Positions 17,070 to 24,547 of a DNA stretch of 55,182 nucleotides are shown piece by piece. Source of the stretch: Physcocola sp002396385 (GTDB taxonomy: Bacteria > Bacteroidota > Bacteroidia > Bacteroidales > Paludibacteraceae); contig CAMNDM010000024.1 in assembly GCA_946535435.1 (NCBI GenBank), forward strand, positions 1-55,182, written 5' to 3'. Every line of letters starts with the position of its first letter. Position 1 is the stretch's first letter. The translations under genes and the position numbers were made by a program. The notes below the pieces were generated by a model that was given only the letters and a program-made list of their open reading frames with translations, was not told the DNA's origin and did not search any database.

Positions 17070-17145
17070 TGGCTGGCGCTGGTTGAACTGCTTATAGGCA
17101 TGCGTGCCCTTTTTATTATGGAAGACAGCAGATTTCCGCTTTCTG

Positions 17146-17177
17146 CTTGCATAACTTTCACCTCTTTATTATTTTTG
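17146..17177 (+). promoter_or_regulatory. Promoter of the 17204 outer-membrane protein gene
   Basis: CTTG (17146-17149), a 20-base gap and TATTTTTG (17170-17177) form a near-consensus Bacteroidota promoter. Its predicted start point (about 17184) lies downstream of an earlier in-frame ATG at 17147, which supports the later start at 17204. Confidence 0.65.
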
Positions 17178-17203
17178 CTAATCAAAGTCTTAATTTATTC
17201 ATA

Positions 17204-17881
17204 ATGAAAAAGTTTTTATTGGCTCTGGCCATAACTCTTGGTTTTTCTTCTGCTCATGCGCAGGACGATTTCATGTGGGGTCTTACCGGAGGCTTGAATG
17301 TTTCTGGTTTTAGTGGTGACTATAAAAGCAAAAATGGTTTCAACCATAGCGCAAAAGCCGGTTTTAATGTCGGTTTGAAAGCTGAGTATACGGTTGCTGA
17401 CCCTTTCTTTGTGGAAGGTTCTGTCGTTCTCTCGGGAAAGGGCTTCAAACTCAATTATTCGGATGAAGTGCTCAACAACGAGGATCTTAAAAACGTGTTC
17501 GCTAAGGAACAAATCAGTCTCGATGAAGAGAACAAGGTCGATTTGTGGTATCTGCACATACCTATCAATTTCGGTTACAAGTTCTCTATTAACGATTTCC
17601 TGGCCGTGGCTCCCAAGGTGGGTGTTTATGTCGACCTGGGCTTGTGGGGTAGCGACTCTTACGAGAATAATCCGTTTACGGTATACGACAGCTGGAAAAA
17701 GAATCCTTATTTCGAAAACAACAACTTCAACCGTTTCGATTTCGGATTTGGCTTCGGTCTCAATTTCTGGGCGGCCAACCATTTCGAAGTCAGCACGGGC
17801 TACGAGTTGGGTATGGTTAAGGCTTACAAGGCCGACTCTAAACCTCGCAACTGGTATCTGAACCTTGCTTTCCTCTTCTAA
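17204..17881 (+). CDS. Outer-membrane beta-barrel (porin family) protein, 225 aa
   Basis: The start at 17204 gives a standard Sec signal peptide (MKKFLLALAITLGFSSAHAQ), with cleavage after AHA. The mature part shows repeated amphipathic strands and the barrel-type ending WYLNLAFLF, with a C-terminal aromatic, as in the OmpA-like/PorT-like beta-barrel families of Bacteroidota. GLTGGLNVSGFSGD near the N-terminus is the usual first strand. It is probably an 8-stranded barrel of unknown cargo, and is paralogous in style to the protein at 22679. The 19-residue-longer alternative start is rejected because the promoter overlaps it. Confidence 0.88.
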   Translation: MKKFLLALAITLGFSSAHAQDDFMWGLTGGLNVSGFSGDYKSKNGFNHSAKAGFNVGLKAEYTVADPFFVEGSVVLSGKGFKLNYSDEVLNNEDLKNVFAKEQISLDEENKVDLWYLHIPINFGYKFSINDFLAVAPKVGVYVDLGLWGSDSYENNPFTVYDSWKKNPYFENNNFNRFDFGFGFGLNFWAANHFEVSTGYELGMVKAYKADSKPRNWYLNLAFLF

Positions 17882-17923
17882 GCCGTTTCTTTTACTGCTA
17901 TAAGCAGTAACCTGATAATATAA

Positions 17924-17957
17924 ACCCCGAAAGTGTTTTACTTTCGGGGTTTTATTT
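17924..17957. terminator. Bidirectional terminator
   Basis: A 10-bp stem (17924-17933 with 17941-17950) is followed by TTTATTTTAT on the plus strand and by a T/A-rich run on the minus strand. It can end both the barrel gene and the convergent gene at 18012. Confidence 0.85.
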
Positions 17958-18011
17958 TATTAGGAAAAGTGCACAACGGTCACCGTTATTTTAGTATTTT
18001 AAAGAATCCTG

Positions 18012-18716
18012 TCATTTCCTCTGATAGGTGCATAAATAATCCATCATTTGCGAATCTCTTATCCTAAGATATTTTTTCCATTCATCGTAACTATATCCCT
18101 GCGATGTATGCTTTATCATCGTTAATGGAATGACGTCATTCCCAAATTTGATATTTCCGATTCGAGGTGCACAATTATTAGTTTTCTTAATGTCATCTTT
18201 AAATTCCTCTAGTTTTATTTCTTCTCCATTTATCCTATGGGAACAACAATCGTTGCGTACACCGACGATTAGTATTGATGTCGGATGCAATACTTTTATC
18301 ACACCTGCCAAACATTCCCATCCTTTTCCTTTGTCTTCATCTGATGGTATTTCATCTGCTTTCTTCATTGGTTCTTGGATGAAATTGTAGAATGCCACCT
18401 TTGACCAAAAGTCTTTTACATTATCAGGAGATACATCTATAAAAGTTTTTAGTAATCCTTCAAACATATTCCAAGTGTTCTCCCCTTCGCATTTATTAGC
18501 GATAACCGTATTAATTACATCTCGTGTAGAATCCTTGTCTTTTAAATACTCAAGTGCATCGTCATCTGTCGCGTAATGGCTATCTCCTAAAATCAGAGGT
18601 CGGCAAGAACTTTTGGCAAAATTACAGCCTACCCAAGGGTATCTTTCTAGTAAGGTGTTTTTATCAAACTCCTTATCATATTGTCTATCACATAGATTAA
18701 AAAAACTCTTTTCCAT
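18012..18716 (-). CDS. Protein with uracil-DNA-glycosylase-like fold features, 234 aa
   Basis: I chose the ATG at 18716 rather than a TTG 33 bases upstream because a -7 promoter element lies just before it. RPLILGDSHYA resembles motif A of the UDG superfamily (the GExP/GESHY-like loop), and MIKHTSQGYSYDEWKKYL resembles the C-terminal HPS-containing motif B. ECLAGVIKVLHPTSILIVGVRN is the central strand. The canonical catalytic residues are not clearly conserved, so it may bind DNA bases without cleaving, or be an unrelated hydrolase. Cytoplasmic. It stands alone between two terminators. Lower GC than its neighbours suggests possible transfer. Confidence 0.45.
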   Translation of the reverse strand: MEKSFFNLCDRQYDKEFDKNTLLERYPWVGCNFAKSSCRPLILGDSHYATDDDALEYLKDKDSTRDVINTVIANKCEGENTWNMFEGLLKTFIDVSPDNVKDFWSKVAFYNFIQEPMKKADEIPSDEDKGKGWECLAGVIKVLHPTSILIVGVRNDCCSHRINGEEIKLEEFKDDIKKTNNCAPRIGNIKFGNDVIPLTMIKHTSQGYSYDEWKKYLRIRDSQMMDYLCTYQRK

Positions 18717-18747
18717 ATTTAATCGTTTTATATTATGTTCTTTATGC

Positions 18748-18755
18748 AAAAATAT
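18748..18755 (-). promoter_or_regulatory. Promoter -7 element of the 18012-18716 gene
   Basis: On the minus strand TATTTTTG (18755 to 18748) matches TAnnTTTG and predicts a start near 18741, 25 bases before the chosen ATG. Confidence 0.5.
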
Positions 18756-18778
18756 GAATTTTTCAAATAAAATAACAG

Positions 18779-18806
18779 AAAAGACGGCCGTTTCAGGCCG
18801 TCTTTT
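18779..18806 (-). terminator. Terminator after the C25 peptidase gene
   Basis: An 11-bp perfect stem (18779-18789 with 18796-18806) is followed on the minus strand by CTGTTATTTT. It lies 31 bases past the peptidase stop. Confidence 0.85.
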
Positions 18807-18836
18807 CTGTTATAGGAAGGGGTTAATTTCCCTTGT

Positions 18837-21518
18837 TTACTTCAGTACAACTTTGCTGGTGTAGACGTGTTCATCTCCTTCAATTTTTACGGTGTAGATG
18901 CCTTTTGGCAACCCGCCAAGGTCTATCTCTACATTGCCGCTTGCGTTCTTCTGTTGTCTGACCTTGTTGCCCAACAGGTCTCTGATGGTGATGGTCGACT
19001 GGGCTTCTTCGCACTGAACGGTGATTCTTCCCGTTGTCGGATTCGGATACACCAGTTGGTTCTTGCCGGTGGTTGGTTGCGCTTCTTCCTCTTCCGGCCC
19101 CGTGTAGATGTATGTTGTCGCTTTCGGGTTTACCGTATTGGCCGCCGGCGTGCCGTTATAGTTGCAGCGGCCTCCCTTCGCATTCGCTACAAAGTGCGAG
19201 TTGTTGGCCTTTACCGAGAATCCTGGTTTCAGACGGACCGACTTGTTCGCCTTGAAGGTGACGTCGGCGTTGTTGAACCGTACTGCGCCAGTGGCTTTTA
19301 GCGAATCCACATTCTTCCCCGCAACAATCTCGTAGCCTGTTATCTCGTTTTCACCTTTCAGGGTGTCGTTCTGGATGTACTTCTCACTTGTGATGATGTA
19401 AGGTACGAAGTGGTCTTTCTGAATGGTGATGTTGTACGGATAGTCAACGCCGTAGAAGTAGCCTTTTTTGCCTTTCACTGCCATCATTTTGGAATAATCG
19501 GCCGGATTTTCAGCACTGGTCAGCACAATCTTGCTTTCTTCGTCCTCGTTGGTAAATACCATCACAATGTTGCCCTCTTTCCTGATGGTTGGTGAGAAGC
19601 ACGATGGCTCTTGGGTGTATAGCCGCATGGTTGGGTCACCAAAATAGTGTGAGATGGTGCTTTGGTGCAGCCTTTGTGGATACGCTCCGTCTTTAATGTC
19701 GTTTTGCATCCATACGTTGTTCAATGCTTTGGCTACGCATAGCTCTCCGTCTTCGTAGATGCTCTTTATAAGGTTTTCTGTCGCATCTGCAGCGTAAGGC
19801 CACCAGGCTACTGCCGAGTTGGCCGGTATGCCTACAGCACCTCCGTGCTCTTTGCGTAGGAAGGCTTCGGCGAAGCACTCTTCGTTGTTGCCGAACGAGC
19901 CGGTCAGGCAGGCAAACTGGCCGAATACGAATGTTGGTTCGGTGCTGGCATTAAGCGCATGTATGTCGTGAGTGTTGAAAAATGGTGCGGCCCAGCAATC
20001 TTCTCCGCCATGTCCGCAATACAGCACATAGTTCTTCCCTTCGTTGATGGACTTCCTTATGTCTAGGCGCACCTTGTTGTTGTCTTTCCAGTTGTCGGGC
20101 TTGTTGTAGTATTCTTCCGGAAATGGGGTGCCGTCTCCCAGGTTGAGTGGTGGGTTCGCCTCGTCGTATTTGCCGATGGTGTAGATACGCTCTGCTTTTG
20201 CTGCGCTGTTGTTCTCTACCATGTTTTTGACGTGTTCCGATACCGTAATAAAAAGCCAGTCGTCGTTGCTTGTGATGAGCTTTTTTTTGTCTTCTTCATA
20301 CTCGTTCTGGAAGTCGGCGCAGTGTAGCGATGCCTGGTAGTACGACGATGCTGTTGGTGGCGTTTTCTCGTACTTTATAATCTTGCCGATGACCTGTTGG
20401 GCTTGTTCCAGATTCCTTACCGATATACGCCCGCTGACGATGTCAGGCTCGTATTTCAGAGAGTCTCTTGCTCCCAGCACATATTCGCTGTTGCTGTAAT
20501 AGTGGTCGGTATAGATGGTGTGCCAGCTGTTTTCGGTAATGCTGTCTTTTTCGTCTCGAGCTATGTAGTTTAACTGTACGTATATGGCTGGCACGTCTTC
20601 TTGGTCGCCTACTATGGTCAGGAACGATGGCACCTCTTTCTGGTAGTGCTTTTGCAGACTGTCTAGAAGCTGGTTGGTGGTCCAGTCCTCCCGCTCAAGC
20701 AGGGTACACCGGTAGCCTTGCATCGACTTCCATTCCATAAGTTTTGCCACTGCGGGGTGGTATTGGGTGGTGCTGACTATTACGATGTTTTCCGTATTAC
20801 CGGCATTGCTGCCGCCCGCTTTCAGCGTTTTCCCGCCTGCCGTCATCTGGTCAATGGTTTGGGGGTTGCTCACCATCGACTTCACCACCTCCAAATTCTG
20901 GGCGTGGGCTGGTGCGGCCGCTGTCCCTTTGTCGTAGGTTATACGGTAGGTAATGCTGGAGTAGCAGCGCAGTGTCTTGGAGGTGGGGTTGTAGGCTACG
21001 GGTTGCAGCTGGATGGTAGCTACCGGTATGTCGCGCAACTGGTCCAGCCGGACGAGTGCTGCGCTTTGGCCGGGGTAAAACGCGTTTTGCCGATAGGCTG
21101 CGCCTGCCGTGTGCGATAAGCCCTTCTGCCCGGGAATGTATCCGCCTGCCGATGGCCTGATGTTGAACGACTGGTAGTCTTTATAGGTTGAAGAAACAAC
21201 CTTTATTTGTACGTTCTTACCCGACGATAGGGCGAAACGGTCGGTCAGATAAGGTAGTTCCGGACATCCTTTCTGTGCGGATGTGTGTGTACCCGGAATC
21301 TCTATTTTTGTATAGGCTGCTCCGTCTTGCTTGAAGTGGTCTGTGTAGGCTCCTGCTATGTTGTAGGTGACCTCTATGTAGCCCTTGCCTTCTCTGATGC
21401 TTTTCTGGACACCAGACTCTTCCAACGGTACAAGGCCGTCTTTAAACGACAGGTAGCCGTCGTGGGCTGAGGCGGTGGTTGATAGTAGGAGAAGCAGGCC
21501 TAGAATATAATTTCTCAT
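18837..21518 (-). CDS. C25 (gingipain-like) cysteine peptidase with type IX sorting domain, 893 aa
   Basis: The preferred start at 21518 gives the signal peptide MRNYILGLLLLLSTTASA. An earlier in-frame ATG at 21557 would overlap the upstream gene. The catalytic domain has the His motif YCGHGGEDCW (about residue 500) and the Cys motif FGQFACLTGSFGNNEECFAEAFL (about 536), the C25 pair. A propeptide-like region precedes it. The last 75 residues (LVYPNPTTGRITVQ ... GLPKGIYTVKIEGDEHVYTSKVVLK) are a type A C-terminal sorting domain, so it should be exported by the type IX system and attached to or released from the cell surface. The preceding segment (ARFNNADVTFKANKSVRLKPGFSVK) is a typical linker of such proteins. 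It is co-transcribed with the upstream coiled-coil surface protein. Confidence 0.93.
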   Translation of the reverse strand: MRNYILGLLLLLSTTASAHDGYLSFKDGLVPLEESGVQKSIREGKGYIEVTYNIAGAYTDHFKQDGAAYTKIEIPGTHTSAQKGCPELPYLTDRFALSSGKNVQIKVVSSTYKDYQSFNIRPSAGGYIPGQKGLSHTAGAAYRQNAFYPGQSAALVRLDQLRDIPVATIQLQPVAYNPTSKTLRCYSSITYRITYDKGTAAAPAHAQNLEVVKSMVSNPQTIDQMTAGGKTLKAGGSNAGNTENIVIVSTTQYHPAVAKLMEWKSMQGYRCTLLEREDWTTNQLLDSLQKHYQKEVPSFLTIVGDQEDVPAIYVQLNYIARDEKDSITENSWHTIYTDHYYSNSEYVLGARDSLKYEPDIVSGRISVRNLEQAQQVIGKIIKYEKTPPTASSYYQASLHCADFQNEYEEDKKKLITSNDDWLFITVSEHVKNMVENNSAAKAERIYTIGKYDEANPPLNLGDGTPFPEEYYNKPDNWKDNNKVRLDIRKSINEGKNYVLYCGHGGEDCWAAPFFNTHDIHALNASTEPTFVFGQFACLTGSFGNNEECFAEAFLRKEHGGAVGIPANSAVAWWPYAADATENLIKSIYEDGELCVAKALNNVWMQNDIKDGAYPQRLHQSTISHYFGDPTMRLYTQEPSCFSPTIRKEGNIVMVFTNEDEESKIVLTSAENPADYSKMMAVKGKKGYFYGVDYPYNITIQKDHFVPYIITSEKYIQNDTLKGENEITGYEIVAGKNVDSLKATGAVRFNNADVTFKANKSVRLKPGFSVKANNSHFVANAKGGRCNYNGTPAANTVNPKATTYIYTGPEEEEAQPTTGKNQLVYPNPTTGRITVQCEEAQSTITIRDLLGNKVRQQKNASGNVEIDLGGLPKGIYTVKIEGDEHVYTSKVVLK

Positions 21519-21537
21519 ATTTCCAGTCTCCTTTCCT

Positions 21538-22284
21538 TTATTTTTCAAGATCCTCAATCCGCTGTTTCAGACGCTGGTTCTCTTTCTCAAGTCTGATCAG
21601 GTGCAGGGTCAGCTCCTCTACCTTTTCCAGCAGTTTGTTGCTCATTTCCGAAAGGCTCATGCCGTTTTCCGACATCTCTTGCGCCGATGGCATGCCGGGC
21701 AGGTGTCTGTTGGTCTTTACGTAGTTTTCCACCTCGTTCAGCGACTTCAAGTTGTAGTCGTCGGCAAAAACGTAGTCGGCTGCGTGGTCCATCTCAACGC
21801 TGATGTCCTTTGCCTTTATGTTTTTAGCCATGATGTCGGTTACCTCTATCTCTTCATAGCAGGTTATCTTGCCTTTCACGTCAAGTCCCTGCGCTATGTT
21901 TACATTCCCGTCTTTAAAATTGAAATTCGAGGCTGCGAACGAGAGTCCCGTGTTTCCATTCTGACCAACCGATGCGATGATGTTGTTCTGCTTGCTGTTA
22001 CTACTCTCGTTGTCAATGTATAGTGTCGATCTGTCCGATGTCGCAATCTGCAGGTGTTTGCCGCTCACGTCGAAGGCAGAGCTGCCCACAAACTTGGTCG
22101 CACCGCTCACGCTCAAACGGTTGCTGCTGTCGGCGGCTGTACCGATGCCCACATTAACGTTGTGGTTGGCTGAATCGGAAAGTGCGGTCAGCTTGTTGCC
22201 GTCTGTGGCGTTCCAGGTCTGTGCGTTTGTGATTTGGGCTGATATAGCAACTGCTATACCCGCAAAAAGTACTTGTTTCTTCAT
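21538..22284 (-). CDS. Secreted tail-fibre-like/coiled-coil protein, 248 aa
   Basis: Signal peptide MKKQVLFAGIAVAISAQITNAQ. A beta-helical, tail-fibre-like middle section (VGIGTAADSSNRLSVSGATKFVGSS...) follows. The C-terminal region, YNLKSLNEVENYVKTNRHLPGMPSAQEMSENGMSLSEMSNKLLEKVEELTLHLIRLEKENQRLKQRIEDLEK, ends in a long coiled coil. This ending is common in Bacteroidota secreted proteins related to endosialidase-chaperone/tail-fibre modules and usually forms trimers. It precedes the C25 peptidase gene by 19 bases, so the two are made together. A shared surface function is inferred, not shown. Confidence 0.8.
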   Translation of the reverse strand: MKKQVLFAGIAVAISAQITNAQTWNATDGNKLTALSDSANHNVNVGIGTAADSSNRLSVSGATKFVGSSAFDVSGKHLQIATSDRSTLYIDNESSNSKQNNIIASVGQNGNTGLSFAASNFNFKDGNVNIAQGLDVKGKITCYEEIEVTDIMAKNIKAKDISVEMDHAADYVFADDYNLKSLNEVENYVKTNRHLPGMPSAQEMSENGMSLSEMSNKLLEKVEELTLHLIRLEKENQRLKQRIEDLEK

Positions 22285-22617
22285 AAGTTTGTTTTTTTAT
22301 GTGGAGTCATTAATCTACTGCAGACAGCGTGACTCCGTTTACGCCATCCACTAAACGTATTAATTGTAAGCTTTGTTTGTGCGCATACCTATTGAAGAAA
22401 CTTTCTGGAAGCCCTGCCAACTAGATATTCGCCTTGTCTTGATGAAACTCAACTACATTGTTACTACATACTTTTATATTGGTTGTATTTAACTACATCA
22501 ACTTTGCAAAGTTACAAACTTATACGCTATATTTTTATAGAATTAATAATAATATTTTAGTGAGACTTTTTCTTTGAGCTAAACGCTATATTTTTAAAGG
22601 TATATCAAAAAAATAAT
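22285..22617. other. Long AT-rich divergent intergenic region
   Basis: There is no gene here. It holds a 14-bp perfect palindrome (22500-22513) and, overlapping it on the minus strand, TAnnTTTG elements (TAACTTTG at 22514-22507; TAAGTTTG at 22522-22515). These could start a transcript about 220 bases upstream of the coiled-coil gene. The rest is A/T-rich with no further structure that I can support. Confidence 0.5.
22500..22513. promoter_or_regulatory. 14-bp palindrome overlapping minus-strand promoter elements
   Basis: AACTTTGCAAAGTT is a perfect palindrome overlapping the TAACTTTG -7 element of the minus strand. A dimeric regulator bound here would block the peptidase operon promoter. Confidence 0.4.
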
Positions 22618-22625
22618 TATTTTTG
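22618..22625 (+). promoter_or_regulatory. Promoter -7 element of the 22679 gene
   Basis: TATTTTTG matches TAnnTTTG 53 bases before the ATG. No exact -33 TTTG is seen. Confidence 0.45.
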
Positions 22626-22678
22626 TTGCATAGTATGGACTTCTCCTTATATTCTTTAGAAAACAAATCTTTTTATAT

Positions 22679-23323
22679 ATGAAAAAAACTGTATTTTCTT
22701 TCTTGGCTATGGTGGCGTCTCTGTCTGCCAATGCGGCCGATTGGGGTGTTACTGCCGGTGCCGGAATGGCGTCTATTGCGAACGACGAGTGCGATGCAGT
22801 CGTTTCCTACAACGTGGGTGCAAAGGTGAACTTCGACCTGAGCGAGAACCTTTTTGTTGAAGGGTCGGGCCTGCTCCAGCACCAGGGCTTTTCCTATACA
22901 CCGCATACCAGCATTCTAGGCATTTCCCTGACTTCTGAAAAGACTTACGACTACGATTTGTACTATATGGCTCTGCCTGTCAACGTGGGGTGGAAGTTCA
23001 AATGTACCGAAAAGTTCTCTATTGCGCCTAAATTGGGTCTGACTTTCGGTTTTGGCCTGTTTGGCGATGAATCTGATTTAGATTGTGATCCTTTCGCCGA
23101 CCGTGAGGAAGAGTCGCGGGTGAGTGCCTTTGGCTTTACGACTGCCTCTGCATTGAAAAACTTCAATCGTTTTGATGTCGGGTTCAACCTGGGTGCCAAT
23201 TTCAATATAGCCAGTCATTTTCAGGTGGGTGCGCAGTTTACCTTGGGCATGTCCGATATTGCCGACGATATAAAGGATTCGAAAGACCGCCTCTTTAATG
23301 CCAACTTTACCTATTTCTTCTAA
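22679..23323 (+). CDS. Outer-membrane beta-barrel protein, 214 aa
   Basis: Signal peptide MKKTVFSFLAMVASLSANA, then GVTAGAGMASIANDECDAVVSYNVGAKVNFDLSENLFVEGSGLL, the alternating pattern of porin-family barrels, and a C-terminal strand ending NANFTYFF. It shares strand order and length with the protein at 17204 (for example LWYLHIPINFGYKFS versus LYYMALPVNVGWKFK), so the two are paralogues. Likely an 8-stranded barrel of unknown role in the outer membrane. No terminator is evident after it. Confidence 0.88.
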   Translation: MKKTVFSFLAMVASLSANAADWGVTAGAGMASIANDECDAVVSYNVGAKVNFDLSENLFVEGSGLLQHQGFSYTPHTSILGISLTSEKTYDYDLYYMALPVNVGWKFKCTEKFSIAPKLGLTFGFGLFGDESDLDCDPFADREEESRVSAFGFTTASALKNFNRFDVGFNLGANFNIASHFQVGAQFTLGMSDIADDIKDSKDRLFNANFTYFF

Positions 23324-23460
23324 GCGGGCGTAATCACTGGTTCTTATTTTCCTTTGGGATGTTTACCCCAGTAGTCTCGTGACGAAAAAGCATAGATTTT
23401 TATATCTTTGTATTCGAAACATAAATATACGGAAGAACAAAAGATAGTTATATCATAACA
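23324..23460. other. Gene-free spacer before the structured RNA
   Basis: Nothing recognisable apart from a TATCTTTG promoter-like element near 23402-23409. This may be the -7 box of the transcript covering the structured region that follows. Confidence 0.35.
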
Positions 23461-23464
23461 TAAG

Positions 23465-23640
23465 ATTTGAGCTTACGCTCTTATTCTCTTCATCGAAATC
23501 TGGACAATTTCACGCAACGGGAATAAGCGAGCGAGAGGTTCACGCCCATAGGGCGTGGGCCGTTTCGTGCTTATTAGTTGCTAGGGTGTCCAGATCCACG
23601 ATGAATAATAGGCGATATACGAACGGTTCACGCTTTTTTT
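23465..23640 (+). ncRNA. Candidate structured leader RNA with alternative terminator-like fold
   Basis: Nested helices can be drawn: GAGC/GCTC (23469-23472, 23477-23480); TTCATCG/CGATGAA (23489-23495, 23599-23605); ATCTGGACA/TGTCCAGAT (23498-23506, 23587-23595); AATAAGC/GCTTATT (23522-23528, 23569-23575); and CACGCCC/GGGCGTG (23541-23547, 23551-23557). A competing helix pairs 23553-23567 with 23620-23633 (12 Watson-Crick pairs, two G-U pairs, one bulge) and is followed at once by seven T residues, as in an attenuator. GGTTCACGC is repeated at 23537 and 23625. The T run abuts the ATG of the XRE gene. This is not a family I can name. Confidence 0.6.
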
Positions 23641-23856
23641 ATGCACATTGGGCATCACATAGAAAGTGTTTTTCGCGAACAGGGAAGAAAGGTTTCCTGG
23701 TTTGCCGCTAAACTATGCTGTGATAGAAGAAATATATACAAGATTTTTGAGCGTGATAGCATTGATACTGCCTTGCTTGAAAGAATATCCAAAATACTCA
23801 ACCACAATTTTCTTAAAGACTTATCTGACGAATTGTCTGATTGTGAGAACCAATAG
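23641..23856 (+). CDS. Small XRE-type helix-turn-helix protein, 71 aa
   Basis: MHIGHHIESVFREQGRKVSWFAAKLCCDRRNIYKIFERDSIDTALLERISKILNHNFLKDLSDEL fits a five-helix XRE/Cro domain. WFAAKLCCDRRNIYKIF is the helix-turn-helix, with little outside it. It should bind DNA as a dimer. Its ATG follows directly on the T-run of the structured leader, implying regulation by premature termination or by masking of the start. It lies 121 bases before the nuclease-nitrilase-glycosylase genes and could control them, though a similar stand-alone arrangement could also exist by chance. Confidence 0.75.
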   Translation: MHIGHHIESVFREQGRKVSWFAAKLCCDRRNIYKIFERDSIDTALLERISKILNHNFLKDLSDELSDCENQ

Positions 23857-23977
23857 TTCTCGTTTTGTGAATTTTATTGTCATATCTGCCACCTTACTAT
23901 GCTTTGCTTTTTCTCTACCTTTATTATAGAGATTCTCTATGAAAGAAATTTATTATTGTAATTAAATAGATTCCATT

Positions 23978-24547
23978 ATGTATACCATTAATTTTGATAA
24001 AAGTCCAATTCGCATTCCACAAGATGAAGTGATAGACCAGAAGTGTGCATTACAACTCCTATTGAACAGAATTTTTGAATGTGACATAGTGTGTGAAAAA
24101 ACCTTCCCTTGGATGAGAACTCCGTCTGAGTTCGATGCAACGTATAACCGTATCTTCAAAGCTTTGTGCCAATATAGAAATTCTGACCCGAAATTCGCAA
24201 GAAAGAATTACGAGTTAAGGTGCGACTTTGTCAGCGAAAGCAAAAAGACCATTATTGAATACGACGAACGCCAACATTTTTCTGCTGCTCGTGCTATCGC
24301 CTTGAATGCTTATAAAGATATAAAGTTGAATTATAATCGCGATTTGTGGATTAGGGCATGCAATGAAGTGAATGCTCACGATAACGCTCCTGCTTACCGT
24401 GATGAAGGACGTGCTTTTTTTGACAGTACAAGAGATATACAAGCCTATAGAAACGGCTACAAATTGGTTCGAATTATGCACGGCCAAATCGATTTTACCA
24501 GACAAAATGCTTATGATGAACTTGTTAAATTGCTTAATCTGAAATGA
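23978..24547 (+). CDS. PD-(D/E)XK-like endonuclease (VSR/DUF559-like), 189 aa
   Basis: YELRCDFVSESKKTIIEYDERQH (residues 78-100) has Asp-83 followed by the Glu-94, Asp-96, Gln-99 and His-100 pattern seen in VSR-like and DUF559-like nucleases (usually D...IEIDG..H). The C-terminal half holds an arginine-rich region (RDLWIRACNEVNAHDNAPAYRDEG) and ends with a helix pair. No signal peptide, so it is predicted cytoplasmic. The stop overlaps the start of the nitrilase gene (ATGA), so translation is coupled. The family is inferred from the motif alone; it could instead be a related DNA-binding PDDEXK fold without cleavage. Confidence 0.6.
   Translation: MYTINFDKSPIRIPQDEVIDQKCALQLLLNRIFECDIVCEKTFPWMRTPSEFDATYNRIFKALCQYRNSDPKFARKNYELRCDFVSESKKTIIEYDERQHFSAARAIALNAYKDIKLNYNRDLWIRACNEVNAHDNAPAYRDEGRAFFDSTRDIQAYRNGYKLVRIMHGQIDFTRQNAYDELVKLLNLK

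Noticed and set aside
21366..21382. Match to the start of the 52-bp repeat (AGGTGACCTCTAT) inside the C25 peptidase gene
   Set aside because: It encodes IEVTY in frame, has no second arm and no repeat core, so it is coincidence.
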